From Molanna angustata (lineage: Eukaryota > Arthropoda > Insecta > Trichoptera > Molannidae), in the NCBI GenBank assembly GCA_963576475.1, contig OY754968.1:18240734-18304733 (forward strand): a DNA stretch of 64,000 nt, read 5' to 3'. Both the position numbers and the translations under genes were made by a program. Shown here one piece after another: positions 34,901 through 46,641 of the stretch (the first letter of the stretch is position 1; the number at the start of each line of letters is the position of its first letter). The notes under the pieces are model-generated. The model was not told where the DNA came from. It did not search any database and saw nothing but the letters and a program-made list of their open reading frames with translations.

Positions 34901-36724
34901 TCTTCATATGATATCACGTGTCAAAATTTTGAAAATGCTCTCGCGTTCTTTAAATCATAATTTATCTGCTTTTTTTAAAATATTTCATACAACATAAGCA
35001 TTCTTCACTATACTGCATTAATAGTTTGTTTATCTTAACATAAAAATATACTATCGGAAGAAAATTTATATTCCTGGTAGTAGCATTTAGTATGAATAAA
35101 AATGTAATTAGATAAATTTCTATGTATGGAAACGTTCAGTAATTTGATTTCATGTTATAATGTAAAGAGCTTGAACATAGAACTGATTAGCTTTCCATAA
35201 ATAACAAAAAAATCTTCATATGATATCACGTGTCAAAATTTTGAAAATGCTCTCGCGTTCTTTAAATCATAATTTATCTGCTTTTTTTAAAATATTTCAT
35301 ACAACATAAGCATTCTTCACTATACTGCATTAATAGTTTGTCTATCTTAACATAAAAATATACTATCGGAAGAAAATTTATATTCCTGATAGTAACATTT
35401 AGTATGAATAAAAATGTAATTAGATAAATTTCTATGTATGGAAACGTTCAGTAATTTGATTTCATGTTATAATGTAAAGAGCTTGAACATAGAACTGATT
35501 AGCTTTCCATAAATAACAAAAAAATCTTCATATGATATCACGTGTCAAAATTTTGAAAATGCTCTCGCGTTCTTTAAATCATAATTTATCTGCTTTTTTT
35601 AAAATATTTCATACAACATAAGCATTCTTCACTATACTGCATTAATAGTTTGTCTATCTTAACATAAAAATATACTATCGGAAGAAAATTTATATTCCTG
35701 ATAGTAACATTTAGTATGAATAAAAATGTTATTAGATAAATTTCTATGTATGGAAACGTTCAGTAATTTGATTTCATGTTATAATGTAAAGAGCTTGAAC
35801 ATAGAACTGATCAGCTTTCCATAAATAACAAAAAAATCTTCATATGATATCACGTGTCAAAATTTTGAAAATGCTCTCGCGTTCTTTAAATCATAATTTA
35901 TCTGCTTTTTTTAAAATATTTCATACAACATAAGCATTCTTCACTATACTGCATTAATAGTTTGTCTATCTTAACATAAAAATATACTATCGGAAGAAAA
36001 TTTATATTCCTGATAGTAACATTTAGTATGAATAAAAATGTAATTAGATAAATTTCTATGTATGGAAACGTTCAGTAATTTGATTTCATGTTATAATGTA
36101 AAGAGCTTGAACATAGAACTGATTAGCTTTCCATAAATAACAAAAAAATTCTTCATATGATATCACCTGTCAAAATTTGGAAAATACTCTTGCGTTCTTT
36201 AAAACAAAATTTATCTGCTTTTTTAAAAATATTTCATACAACATAAGCATTCTTCACTATACTGCATTAATAGTTTGTCTATCTTAACATAAAAATATAC
36301 TATCGGAAGAAAATTTATATTCCTGATAGTAACATTTAGTATGAATAAAAATGTAATTAGATAAATTTCTATGTATGGAAACGTTCAGTAATTTGATTTC
36401 ATGTTATAATGTAAAGAGCTTGAACATAGAACTGATTAGCTTTCCATAAATAACAAAAAAATCTTCATATGATATCACGTGTCAAAATTTTGAAAATGCT
36501 CTTGCGTTCTTTAAATCAAAATTTATCTGCTTTTTTTAAAATATTTCATACAACATAAGCATTCTTCACTATACGGCATTAATAGTTTGTCTATCTTAAC
36601 ATGAAAATATACTATCGTTAGAAAATTTATATTCCTGGTAGTAAAATTTAGAATGAATAAAATATTTCATTGTCAATATTTGTGGTGTGGAGAGTTTAGT
36701 GTTGGCCACAACCCACTCGTTTTT
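31936..36724 (+). mobile_element. Helentron-like element Hel-2S, copy 1, carrying a 12-monomer satellite array
   Basis: The 5' end ACTCTCCACAC (31936-31946) is the exact reverse complement of GTGTGGAGAGT at 36685-36695, which is subterminal. The remaining tail forms a hairpin (AGTGTTG, loop GCCA, CAA-CC-CACT; 36698-36717) and ends CTCGTTTTT. A second local inverted copy of the 5' repeat (GGAGAGT at 31958-31964) gives a 5' hairpin. A GT-rich tract lies near 32058-32070, followed by GTACGCC repeats. Subterminal inverted repeats, internal tandem repeats, 3' hairpin and insertion at a T-run are the features described for helentron-derived non-autonomous elements such as Drosophila DINE-1. No Rep-helicase is encoded. 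Confidence 0.75.
32626..36640 (+). repeat. 312-313 bp satellite array inside Hel-2S copy 1
   Basis: Using GTTCAGTAATTTGATTTC as the anchor, monomers start at 32945, 33258, 33571, 33884, 34197, 34510, 34822, 35134, 35446, 35758, 36070 and 36383, with a diverged one at 32626 (spacing 319). The first five full monomers share CACCTGTCAAAATTTGG. The next five share CACGTGTCAAAATTTTG with AAATCATAATTT and are 312 bp long. The last two are mixed. Degenerate forerunners of part of the unit (AAACTATAAGTC..., GAGCTGATTAGTTTTCCATA) are seen at about 32130 and 32285. Confidence 0.97.
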
Positions 36725-37143
36725 GTCTCGGTTCAATTGTTCCTTCTTTTTTTATGTTTTATTTTATTAGTTCAACATTTGTTTTCTTTCTGTTTTCCTA
36801 CATATATGTATATGTGTATTTTAAACTTTTCTTTTAACTGTGCAAAGTAATGTCTTTTTTATAATGAATGGTCAGGAGACGTTGATTGTACATACCTAAC
36901 TATGCACAATAGCCATGCGGGAGATACCTGTTATTGGAGCACTGGAGATTCTATTTTTTGTTTCATGTTTTTTTTTGTTTGTGTTGTTCAGTGTTCTGTT
37001 GGTGTCTCTGTATATTAAATAAATAAATAAATAAATATCAATATGTATTTGTGATATTATATACTCCAAGCAAACCTTTAAGGTAATAAGGTATTTTTGT
37101 TTTTAAGGGGAATGATTTAAAATGCCACTCATTTACATTTTTA
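36725..37143. other. Spacer between the two satellite elements; LINE-like 3' end
   Basis: Contains an AT-rich stretch ending in (AAAT)n at 37013-37036, the form of a LINE 3' untranslated tail, but without a preceding recognisable coding segment. The remainder to 37143 is unique. The two satellite elements are therefore not directly abutting. Confidence 0.45.
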
Positions 37144-40100
37144 CTCTCCACACTATGGAATAGGGGAGAGTCATGATTTCGCAAAATTTAAGCGTATTTT
37201 TTTTACATCAATTTCTCAATGGGTATCATGTAGAGAATGCACACTATGAGTTTCGTCGTGATGTGTTTGTGTGTATGGCGTATACGCTGTACGCCGTACG
37301 CCGTAGCATTTATCTTTTTTGTGTCCTCTCTACAGCCCAAACTATAAGTCTGATCGATTTCATATTAACATCATATGTGTAAAGTGCAAAGACCTAGAGC
37401 TGATTAGTTTTCCATAGACAACTTTTGATTTCTTCTCTATGAATTCATCATTTACGTTGTTTTTTTTTTGTGTCCTCTCTGCAGCCCAAACTATAAGTCC
37501 GATTGACTTCATATTGATATCACATGTGTTAAGTCCATAAACTTAGAGCTGATTAGTTTTCCATAGACAACGGTTCATTTTTTCCCAATGTTTCTTTATG
37601 ATTTCATCTATTAAATCTGAAAAAATGCTCTCACGACCTGGAAATTAGAGATATTTTAATTTGGTTTCAACTATTTATACAACACCAAGAGTCTTCATAA
37701 AATTGTATTCAAAGTTGGTCAATGTTAAAAGAAAAATATTCAACGGTTTCAAAAATTATATTTTATTTAATGGATATTTGTATGAAACTTATATGTAACA
37801 AGAGAATTTTTTTATATTTGGCAATGTTCAGTTCATTGATTTTATATTGATATAAGAATATTAATAGCTTGAACTTAGAACTGATTAGCTTTTCATAGAT
37901 ATCATAAAATTTCTTCATATGATATCACGTGTCAACATTGTCAAAATGCTCTAACACTCTTTGAAACAAAATTTATCTGCTTTTTTTAAAATATTTCATA
38001 TAACATAAGCAGTCTTCACTATACTGCATTAATAGTTTGTCTATCTTAACATAAAAATATACTATCGGAAGAAAATTTATATTCCTGATAGTAACATTTA
38101 GTATGAATAAAAATGTAATTAGATAAATTTCTATGTATGGAAAAGTTCAGTAATTTGATTTCATGTTATAATGTAAAGAGCTTGAACATAGAACTGATTA
38201 GCTTTCCATAAATAACAAAAAAAATCTTTATATGATATCACGTGTCAAAATTTTGAAATTGCTCTCGCGTTCTTTAAAACAAAATTTATCTGCTTTTTTT
38301 TAAATATTTCATACAACATAAGCATTCTTCACTATACTGCATTAATAGTTTGTCTATCTTAACATAAAAATATACTATCGGAAGAAAATTTATATTCCTG
38401 ATAGTAACATTTAGTATGAATAAAAATGTAATTAGATAAATTTCTATGTATGGAAACGTTCAGTAATTTGATTTCATGTTATAATGTAAAGAGCTTGAAC
38501 ATAGAACTGATTAGCTTTCCATAAATAACAAAAAATTTCTTCATATGATATCACGTGTCAAAATTTTGAAAATGCTCTCGCGTTCTTTAAAACAAAATTT
38601 ATCTGCTTTTTTTATAATATTTCATACAACATAAGCATTCTTCACTATACGGCATTAATAGTTAGTCTATCTTAACATAAAAATATACTATCGGAAGAAA
38701 ATTTATATTCCTGGTAGTAACATTTAGTATGAATAAAAATGTAATTAGATAAATATCTATGTATGGAAAAGTTCAGTAATTTGATTTCATGTTATATAGT
38801 TAAGAGCTTGAACATAGAACTGATTAGCTTTTCATAAATAACAAAAAATTTCTTCATATGATATCACGTGTCAAAATTTTGTAAATGCTCTCGCGTTCTT
38901 TAAAACATAATTTATCTGCTTTTATTAAAATATTTCATACAACATAAGCATTCTTCACTATACTGCATTAATAGTTTGTCTATATTAACATAAAAATATA
39001 CTATCGGAAGAAAATTTATATTCCTGGTAGTAACATTTAGTATGAATAAAAATGTAATTAGATAAATTTCTATGTATGGAAAAGTTCAGTTATTTGATTT
39101 CATGTTATAATGTAAAGAGCTTGAACATAGAACTGATTAGCTTTCCATAAATAACAAAAAAAATCTTTATATGATATCACGTGTCAAAATTTTGAAATTG
39201 CTCTCGCGTTCTTTAAAACAAAATTTATCTGCTTTTTTTTAAATATTTCATACAACATAAGCATTCTTCACTATACTGCATTAATAGTTTGTCTATCTTA
39301 ACATAAAAATATACTATCGGAAGAAAATTTATATTCCTGATAGTAACATTTAGTATGAATAAAAATGTAATTAGATAAATTTCTATGTATGGAAACGTTC
39401 AGTAATTTGATTTCATGTTATAATGTAAAGAGCTTGAACATAGAACTGATTAGCTTTCCATAAATAACAAAAAATTTCTTCATATGATATCACGTGTCAA
39501 AATTTTGAAAATGCTCTCGCGTTCTTTAAAACAAAATTTATCTGCTTTTTTTATAATATTTCATACAACATAAGCATTCTTCACTATACGGCATTAATAG
39601 TTAGTCTATCTTAACATAAAAATATACTATCGGAAGAAAATTTATATTCCTGGTAGTAACATTTAGTATGAATAAAAATGTAATTAGATAAATATCTATG
39701 TATGGAAAAGTTCAGTAATTTGATTTCATGTTATATAGTTAAGAGCTTGAACATAGAACTGATTAGCTTTTCATAAATAACAAAAAATTTCTTCATATGA
39801 TATCACGTGTCAAAATTTTGTAAATGCTCTCGCGTTCTTTAAAACATAATTTATCTGCTTTTATTAAAATATTTCATACAACATAAGCATTCTTCACTAT
39901 ACTGCATTAATAGTTTGTCTATATTAACATAAAAATATACTATCGGAAGAAAATTTATATTCCTGGTAGTAACATTTAGTATGAATAAAAATGTAATTAG
40001 ATAAATTTCTATGTATGGAAAAGTTCAGTTATTTGATTTCATGTTATAATGTAAAGAGTTTGAACATAGAACTGATTAGCTTTCCATAAATAACAAAAAA

Positions 40101-40681
40101 TTTCTTCATAAGATATCACGTGTCAAAATTTTGAAAATGCTTTCGCGTCCTTTAAAACAAAATTTATCTGCTTTTATTAAAATATTTCATACAACATAAG
40201 CATTCTACACCATACTGCAATAATAGTTTGTCTATCTTAACATAAAAATATACTATCGATAGAAAATTTATTTTCCTGGTAGTAAAATTTAGTATGATAA
40301 AAAATGTATATAATAAGATAAATTTCTTTTGTATGGAAAAGTTCAGTAATTTGATTTCATGTTATAATGTAAAGAGCTTGAACATCGAACTGATTAGCTT
40401 TCCATAAATAACAAAAATTTCTTCATATGATATCACGTGTCAAAATTGTCAAAATGCTCTAACGTCCTTTAAAACAAAATTTATCTGCTTTTATTAAAAT
40501 ATTTCATACAACATTAGAATTCTTCACCATACTGCATTAATAGTTTGTCTATCTTAACATGAAAATATACTATCGTTAGAAAATTTATATTCCTGGTAGT
40601 AAAATTTAGAATGAATAAAATATTTCATTGTCAATATTTGTGGTGTGGAGAGTTTAGTGTTGGCCACAACCCACTCGTTTT
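37144..40681 (+). mobile_element. Helentron-like element Hel-2S, copy 2, with higher-order satellite
   Basis: Same 5' end ACTCTCCACAC and 5' kilobase as copy 1, with only scattered differences (for instance two rather than three consecutive GTACGCC units). The subterminal GTGTGGAGAGT is at 40643-40653 and the 3' hairpin AGTGTTG/CAA-CC-CACT at 40656-40675, ending CTCGTTTT. Flanking DNA differs from copy 1 on both sides, which argues for two transpositions rather than a segmental duplication. There is no coding capacity. Confidence 0.75.
37826..40600 (+). repeat. 313-bp satellite array inside Hel-2S copy 2, with a 939-bp higher-order repeat
   Basis: Monomer starts: 37826, 38145, 38458, 38771, 39084, 39397, 39710, 40023 and 40341. 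Monomers 38145/39084 share CTTTATATG and GAAATTGCTC. 38458/39397 share ACGGCATTAATAGTTAG. 38771/39710 share TATATAGTTAAGAG, TTGTAAATGC and CTATATTAAC. The three-monomer block 38145-39083 is thus repeated as 39084-40022. Confidence 0.95.
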
Positions 40682-41751
40682 AACATCGTTGCTACTTGTT
40701 AATTAATGGAATAAATTCTTATTACAAAAAAAAACAAATTGAATTATTATTTGTTAAAACTATATAATACCTACTCAAACATAACATAAAAAATATGTTT
40801 TTCATTTAAACCAACGAATCTAGATTTTCGTTATCATATTATTTCCATTTGTAATTTTTATTATGATCTGTTGTTTGGAGAGTTGTTTGAAATGTAAAAT
40901 CGACGTTATATTATTACAATTCAATTGTATGGTACTTATGTATAATCATATAGTAATTATATTTAAAAAAAAAATACTCAATTATGTAATAGAATATTTT
41001 GTAAATGTATGTAGGTAAAAAATATTGCAGTAAAATTATTTCTTTCGAGCGATTCAAAATGAAAATTTTAGGAAGTACAAAACTATAATCAAACAAAAAC
41101 ATTGTTTTAAAGGATATATTATGTACAAGATTTATTATCATGAAGACAATGACGATTTATCTTTCCACTAAGTCTCAAAATACTTCCAAGTGCGAAATAT
41201 TTAGTAACATTTAGATTCAAGTGGTAAAAGTTTACAGACATTTAACTTCCAACAGTGAATCACATGTAAAAAGTAATTTCAAATACAACTTCCGAATTCA
41301 GCACCTGACGACCGAAGAACATAAAAGTAAAATTAATGCAAAAAGTTATTTGATAATTAATCAAAAGTTTTGAGAAAGCTTTCACTGTGAGCAGCGAAGA
41401 TTATCAATGTGACATTTGATAATGTTTCTTTCATTCTTTTGTTGTCAAGTCTAAGCGTGACAAGGACAAAGAATGGATTTATTTCAATGATGTTAATTTA
41501 ATTAATATTATTTTAATACCACCCAAAAGAGAGAGAGAGGGGGGGGGGGAGAGAGAGAGTACGGGTAATAAATTAATTAACTTAATTAAAGAGTAAAATT
41601 CACAACACTTCACTGTAGATGAAAATAATTTAGTGAAATTAATGCAATAAGATAAAGAATATTTTTAGGAAACTGGGAAATGAACTGGAAGGAAAAAAAA
41701 GTTTCCCTAACAGATACTTGTAGTCGCATTGTAGTTATATGTTTATATTAC
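40682..41751. other. No recognised gene; GA/G microsatellite at 41529-41560
   Basis: AT-rich. A compound purine tract (GAGAGAGAG, then a G run, then GAGAGAGAG) is the only repeat. Confidence 0.45.
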
Positions 41752-42329
41752 GAGTTTGGTTATGCAGAAAACAGCCAACCCACAGAAGACACTAACTGAG
41801 ATACAGCCACTTTTCTTTCTAAGTGATTTTATAAATCCATTATATAGAATCCGATGATTTTCACTGTTCCATTGATAGGATAAGTGGAAAATACCCAAAG
41901 TAACATAATTGCAGAAGCTGATTTTGCAATAGAATCGCTAATATCTTGAAAATAACACACCAAAGTTTTTATTTTAGTCAAATATCAATTATTTTTCACA
42001 TATCCAACACACGAAGCAAAGTGAACCCTGGGATTTTAAAATTCACTTAGAAAAAAGTACTCTATCTCAGTTAGTGTGGACTGTCTGTTTTCTAAAGAAC
42101 TATATTCAATTGTGTAGTAGGTCAGAACACTTTGTATGTTTTCTGCAGAATTTATTTTGATACAAGTGGCAATCTACTGTTTTTTGAACGCCTTTTTAAG
42201 GATTTTTTTGTATGAAAAGTTGTTTGTTGATTTTTGTATACCATTGATTAGACAGTTGTCTATTCGTTGCATATCATAACTCATTTTATACCTACTTATA
42301 GGTTGGCTGCTTTCTGCATAACTACACTC
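41752..42329. mobile_element. Terminal-inverted-repeat element, 578 bp, with nested inverted arms
   Basis: The left end GAGTTTGGTTATGCAGAAAA (29 bp considered) and the right end at 42301-42329 (complement GAGTGTAGTTATGCAGAAAG) match at about 26 of 29 positions. Inside, 41790-41840 (ACACTAACTGAGATACAGCC) mirrors 42064-42085 (CTATCTCAGTTAGTGT). It has no transposase, so it is MITE-like. Confidence 0.7.
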
Positions 42330-43340
42330 AATTATAATAGCTGCCAAAGGCAAGTCTCGATTATAAATAATGAAAATGAGATAATAATATGTGAAATAAT
42401 TTCGAGGCATACTAGATTGGGTATTATGGCGATGAGTAGTGGAATGATCGCGTGAGTTAGTATAAAAAAACCGCCGCTTTTGAAGAAACACGCGATAGGT
42501 TTTTGTTGTTTTTTTTTCTATGAAACCGTCGGATAATCAGTATTGATGGCTGCGATACGAGGAAACGTGTAAAAACGTCGTAACAGATTAGATAGTCGAG
42601 GAAATGTTTGTCGATAGATGGAGCATAAATATATAGGGTTGTTAAAACTTCCAGGAAAAAATATAGCACAATTTCGTTATGTAGCTTCAGTTTAAAATGT
42701 TTAACATTAATGGTTGAATATACAGATCATGGTGATGAATTTAGGTACCTACTTATTTAATGTTCCGGGTTTTCGAGGTGATTGTTTTTCACTTTTCACT
42801 TGAACTTATATAATTTATTGATGACTGTTTATTATTGTAGGATTTTCTTGATAACTTCACTTTATTCCTACAGATGATGTAAACTGGATGGAAGTTAATG
42901 CGGATCTAAGAAGGAATATATGGTATTTGATAGGATGTTGGAAAAGGATGGACAGGCTATATCAGTCATACATGGACCACTTTTTAAAAATTTAATATTA
43001 CTGCATAAACACTATTTATTGAACGTCCTTACTTTGGCTGCCCAAAACACATTTAAGTACTCAACGTCGAATGGTAGAGTCGCGACCACACCAAAGATAG
43101 GGAAGGACAAACTATATATTTTGTTAGATAATAGCTTGAGTTTCACAGAGTAGGTATTTTAAGAGTATCAAATAAATTAGACAAAAAATTTCAATTATCT
43201 TAATCAAAATTGGGAGTAGACGTAATTTTATTTTCAGGTTCATATTACTTTTGCAATTATCTCATTTAATTTCAATTATTTCATAATTCTCTGGTCCATC
43301 CATATTTTATCGAAATTATTTTAAAAACGGGACTTGTAGC
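42330..43340. other. No supported gene
   Basis: An open frame of 77 codons at 42920-43153 lacks any recognisable motif and shows no splice-site context that I can support. Otherwise unique AT-rich DNA. Confidence 0.35.
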
Positions 43341-43710
43341 TATTCGGGAGACGATGGTCAAATACGGTAACAGTATCGTATATTCGGGAGACGATGGTCA
43401 AATACGGTAACAGTATCGTATATTCGGGAGACGATGGTCAAATACGGTAACAGTATCGTATATTCGGGAGACGATGGTCAAATACGGTAACAGTATCGTA
43501 TATTCGGGAGACGATGGTCAAATACGGTAACAGTATCGTATATTCGGGAGACGATGGTCAAATACGGTAACAGTATCGTATATTCGGGAGACGATGGTCA
43601 AATACGGTAACAGTATCGTATATTCGGGAGACGATGGTCAAATACGGTAACAGTATCGTATATTCGGGACACGATGGTCAAATACGGTAACAGTATCGTA
43701 TATTCGGGAC
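43341..43710 (+). repeat. 40-bp minisatellite, nine near-identical units
   Basis: The unit is TATTCGGGAGACGATGGTCA then AATACGGTAACAGTATCGTA, repeated at 43341, 43381 and every 40 bp to 43661, with a partial tenth at 43701. Eight units are identical; the ninth and tenth share GGGAC for GGGAG. Each unit contains a short dyad, ATACG ... CGTAT. There are no variable spacers, so this is not a CRISPR. Confidence 0.98.
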
Positions 43711-44251
43711 CGATGACAACCCTAAATATATAGTTACATAGCTAGTCGAACCATCGCGTGACTCAAGTCAATCTTTAGCGATATGTTCAATAACAGAGAA
43801 TAGCCACACGGTTGGACTAAACGGTGGTTAGCTTTAATAGACGACACATACTTTAACGTTGATTTTTTTATGTAAATTAAAGGCTTACGCTGGTTTTATC
43901 ATACCGTGATATTTAATATCAAAAGTAGACAAAAATAATTCTCATCACTTAACTCGAACATAGAAAATATACCGCTTTAAGAAACGAATTTGCCATAATA
44001 GTCAAAAAAATCTAACAATTTATCTGACTATGTCAACCACTGGCACACAACAACTTATCACATAAGATTTACTCAAAAAGCTTTTCCGTACATAAAAATG
44101 TTTATTTGCTATGAGAGATGGTGGGGAACTCTTTTCTTTACATTTTTTTTTATTTAAGTACATAATACATCAAATTAATACAACATAACTAAACATAAAT
44201 ATTAAAATGGAATTTATTACCTCACTAAGCAAAGCCTGTTTTGTTTGTTTG
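43711..44251. other. No recognised feature
   Basis: AT-rich flank of the minisatellite. Confidence 0.4.
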
Positions 44252-44366
44252 ATTGTTAAATCATGCAATCGCAAAATCTTTAAATGTAGGTACTAATTAG
44301 GTACTAAAAATTAATTGTTAAATCATGCAATCGCAAAATGTAAAAATGTAGGTACATACGAAAAAT
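44252..44366 (+). repeat. 62-bp tandem repeat, left part of a split array
   Basis: ATTGTTAAATCATGCAATCG starts at 44252 and again at 44314. The array stops in the second unit and related units resume at 44804. Confidence 0.75.
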
Positions 44367-44803
44367 TTATTTGTTTCAATTGCTAGTATTTTCTTTTTTT
44401 ATTTCTAAATATGTGTTTTGGTATGTTTGAATAGTCTATATTGCTCATTTTTTAATTTATTTTCATGTACCTATTTCCTTTTGTTTTATTTGAATATGTA
44501 TTTAGATATGTTTATACATTTGTATATTTCTCATTTTCATTTATTTTCAAACCTTATTTAAGGTTTATTTGATTTTTTATTCATGTTGATTTGATTTAAT
44601 TACTCTATTGTTGACTTTGTTTACTTGCTTTGTTTTGATATTTTTTATTTTTTTTATAAGTGATTTCCCTCATCAAGCTCAAGATTGCAATCTTTTTGAT
44701 GAGGCACTGCAAAGAAGAATTTGTTAAAATATTATTACCTGTGAATTATATCTTGATTTGTAATTGTAAAATTATTATGTTAAATAAATAAAATAAAAAT
44801 AAA
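44367..44803 (+). mobile_element. LINE-like 3' tail inserted in the 62-bp repeat
   Basis: An AT-rich block of about 440 bp ends in AAATAAAATAAAAATAAATA directly before the tandem repeat resumes. A compact hairpin, CCTCATCAA ... TTGATGAGG (about 44672-44703), lies within it, with inner palindrome AAGATTGCAATCTT. No coding segment survives, so class is inferred only from the A-rich 3' end and clean interruption. Confidence 0.5.
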
Positions 44804-44905
44804 TAAAAAATAAAATTATGCAAACGCAAATTCTAATAAGGAAGGTACTTACTAAAAATTGATTGTAAAATCATGCTATCGTAAAATCTAAAAATGTACC
44901 TGCTG
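44804..44905 (+). repeat. 62-bp tandem repeat, right part of the split array
   Basis: AAAATTATGCAAACGCAAAT and ATTGTAAAATCATGCTATCG continue the array of 44252-44366 with more divergence. Confidence 0.65.
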
Positions 44906-46587
44906 AAAAGATCTGGGTTGTGTGACTATTGTGAAATAGTCTCGTATCGAACTTTACTGGATGAAAGAAAACTATGCAACAAGAAAATCACGAGTCATAA
45001 AATACTATTCAATTTTGTCACAGTTTTATTAAAATGAATAAAGTATAACAGCGAAAAAATATGCGAGAGAAAAATCTCCTTTGTGCATAATGTGTTTATT
45101 CGTTCTTCTTCCAGTATCTTGTCAGATCTCCCCAACGTTTAATGTAACTAGAGAATATATTATAATAATAATTTACAAAGCGCCGTTTAGTGATACACGA
45201 TCAATCCAAGGGCTCATACTAAACAAGGCACTCTTAAGTAATCTACCGATAATGTCAATTCTCTGAGCTCCACGTATGTTAGGGGGCAATTTATTCTACT
45301 TTAAAGGCCCGTTCACACTGAAACTGCAATCATAGTAAGCCGCTATATTGACTCAGTTCAATTTTCTTAAAGAGTTGGTACTCTGTGATCCTATGATCTC
45401 AATGTAAGCTGTCTTCCTAATGGAACATTCTTTTGACATAATTCTTGGATTCAGTATGGAACCAAGACATTCAGAGCCTTTAGCACCATCGGGCATACCT
45501 TATAGTTTACTCGTTCTCAATATTTGAATCGATGTAGTTCGCTAAGAAAATGTGTTATGTGACATCTTTTGTCAGCTCAATATATCATCCTCGTATATCC
45601 CCATATCTTCGGCGACTCAAAACAGCTCATCCGCGGTTCTAATCCCCGCCCACTCTCATTTATTGTTGAGCCATGAAATTCGCTTCATGTCGAAGTCCCG
45701 TTACTCTCTCGATTATTCCCTTAATGATAAGATGCAGTAGTTCATATTTGTCCCCCTTTAGTACGTACATGTCCCACGTTTATTTGCTTGAGTTTTTACT
45801 GAAGAACTTCAAATCAAATTCAAATGTATCTAAAGCCATTAATTATACGATATTACATAGAATAATTTGCAGAAAGCAAAAATATCGCGGCATCAAAGAA
45901 AGTAAAAACAACAAACCTGTTATTTGTTTGAAATGCTTCCGGATCATAAAACAATCGACGATTGTTTAATATGAGAAAAAGTTAGTTATTGTGAGAAGAA
46001 CTGTCACGAAGAATTTGTTAAATATATACCAACATTAAATAAAACATACATTCGTGTACTGTCTCTGCTATACAAATATGAGTATAATAAATTATAATAT
46101 TGATATGATCGCAAACGATTCTTTACGGTTGACAGCTTTACAATGTATTTGAGTTTGTATTAAATTACCAAATAATAAACACACTCGAATTATCATATCG
46201 AAGATAGGGAAATGTTATTGTTATAATTATTGAGGTAACTAAATGAAAATAATCTAACACTAAGAAAACCTCCAATTATTTTTTTTATCATTGGTGTATT
46301 TCTATATTTGAGAAAAAAACTTTTTTTTTTTCAATTTTGCAAAATGATTTTCATTCATACGAGATTATTGATATTTCCATAAACGCTACTTGATTTAGTT
46401 GGCATAATTTAATGTATATTGACAATAAAAAATCAATAAACTTCAAATTATAATTAGACATTCCGTCTTATATCCTCATTTCATATTCTACCACAAATAT
46501 TTTTACTACATACGTCTCAAGGAAATTTATTCAACGCGATAATTATATATTCATGCATCTTCTGCTATATCCATATCTCACATAGCG
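44906..46587. other. No supported gene
   Basis: 45300-45760 is less AT-rich than average and may include an old LINE on the minus strand, but frames are broken and I see no RT motif. Short plus-strand frames at 45552-45969 have no family resemblance. Confidence 0.35.
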
Positions 46588-46641
46588 TACTGGGGGGGCC
46601 TTGGCTGAATCCAGGAGTCTCCTCCATTCCTTTGCTTTAAG
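46588..46641 (-). pseudogene. Very short LINE C-terminal relic
   Basis: The minus strand reads AKEWRRLLDSAKAPP, the last residues of LINE polyproteins of the type seen at 21500 and 27480 (R..W...L..AKA). Confidence 0.45.

Noticed and set aside
31936..40681. Simple tandem segmental duplication producing the two satellite elements
   Set aside because: The sequences just outside the two pairs of ends differ, and the 420-bp spacer is unlike either outer flank, so independent insertion is the simpler reading.
42920..43153. 77-codon frame next to the minisatellite
   Set aside because: No family resemblance and no splice-site evidence I could support.
43341..43710. CRISPR-like regular spacing of a 40-bp repeat
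   Set aside because: The units are directly contiguous with no unique spacers, and the context is eukaryotic. It is a minisatellite.
42626..43731. Inverted AAATATATAGGGTTGT / ACAACCCTAAATATATAG as transposon ends around the minisatellite
   Set aside because: The two words match cleanly over only about 7 bp once the AT-rich part is aligned, too little to support an element.
45300..45760. Minus-strand LINE reverse transcriptase remnant
   Set aside because: Composition is suggestive, but I could not find RT or C-terminal motifs in any frame.
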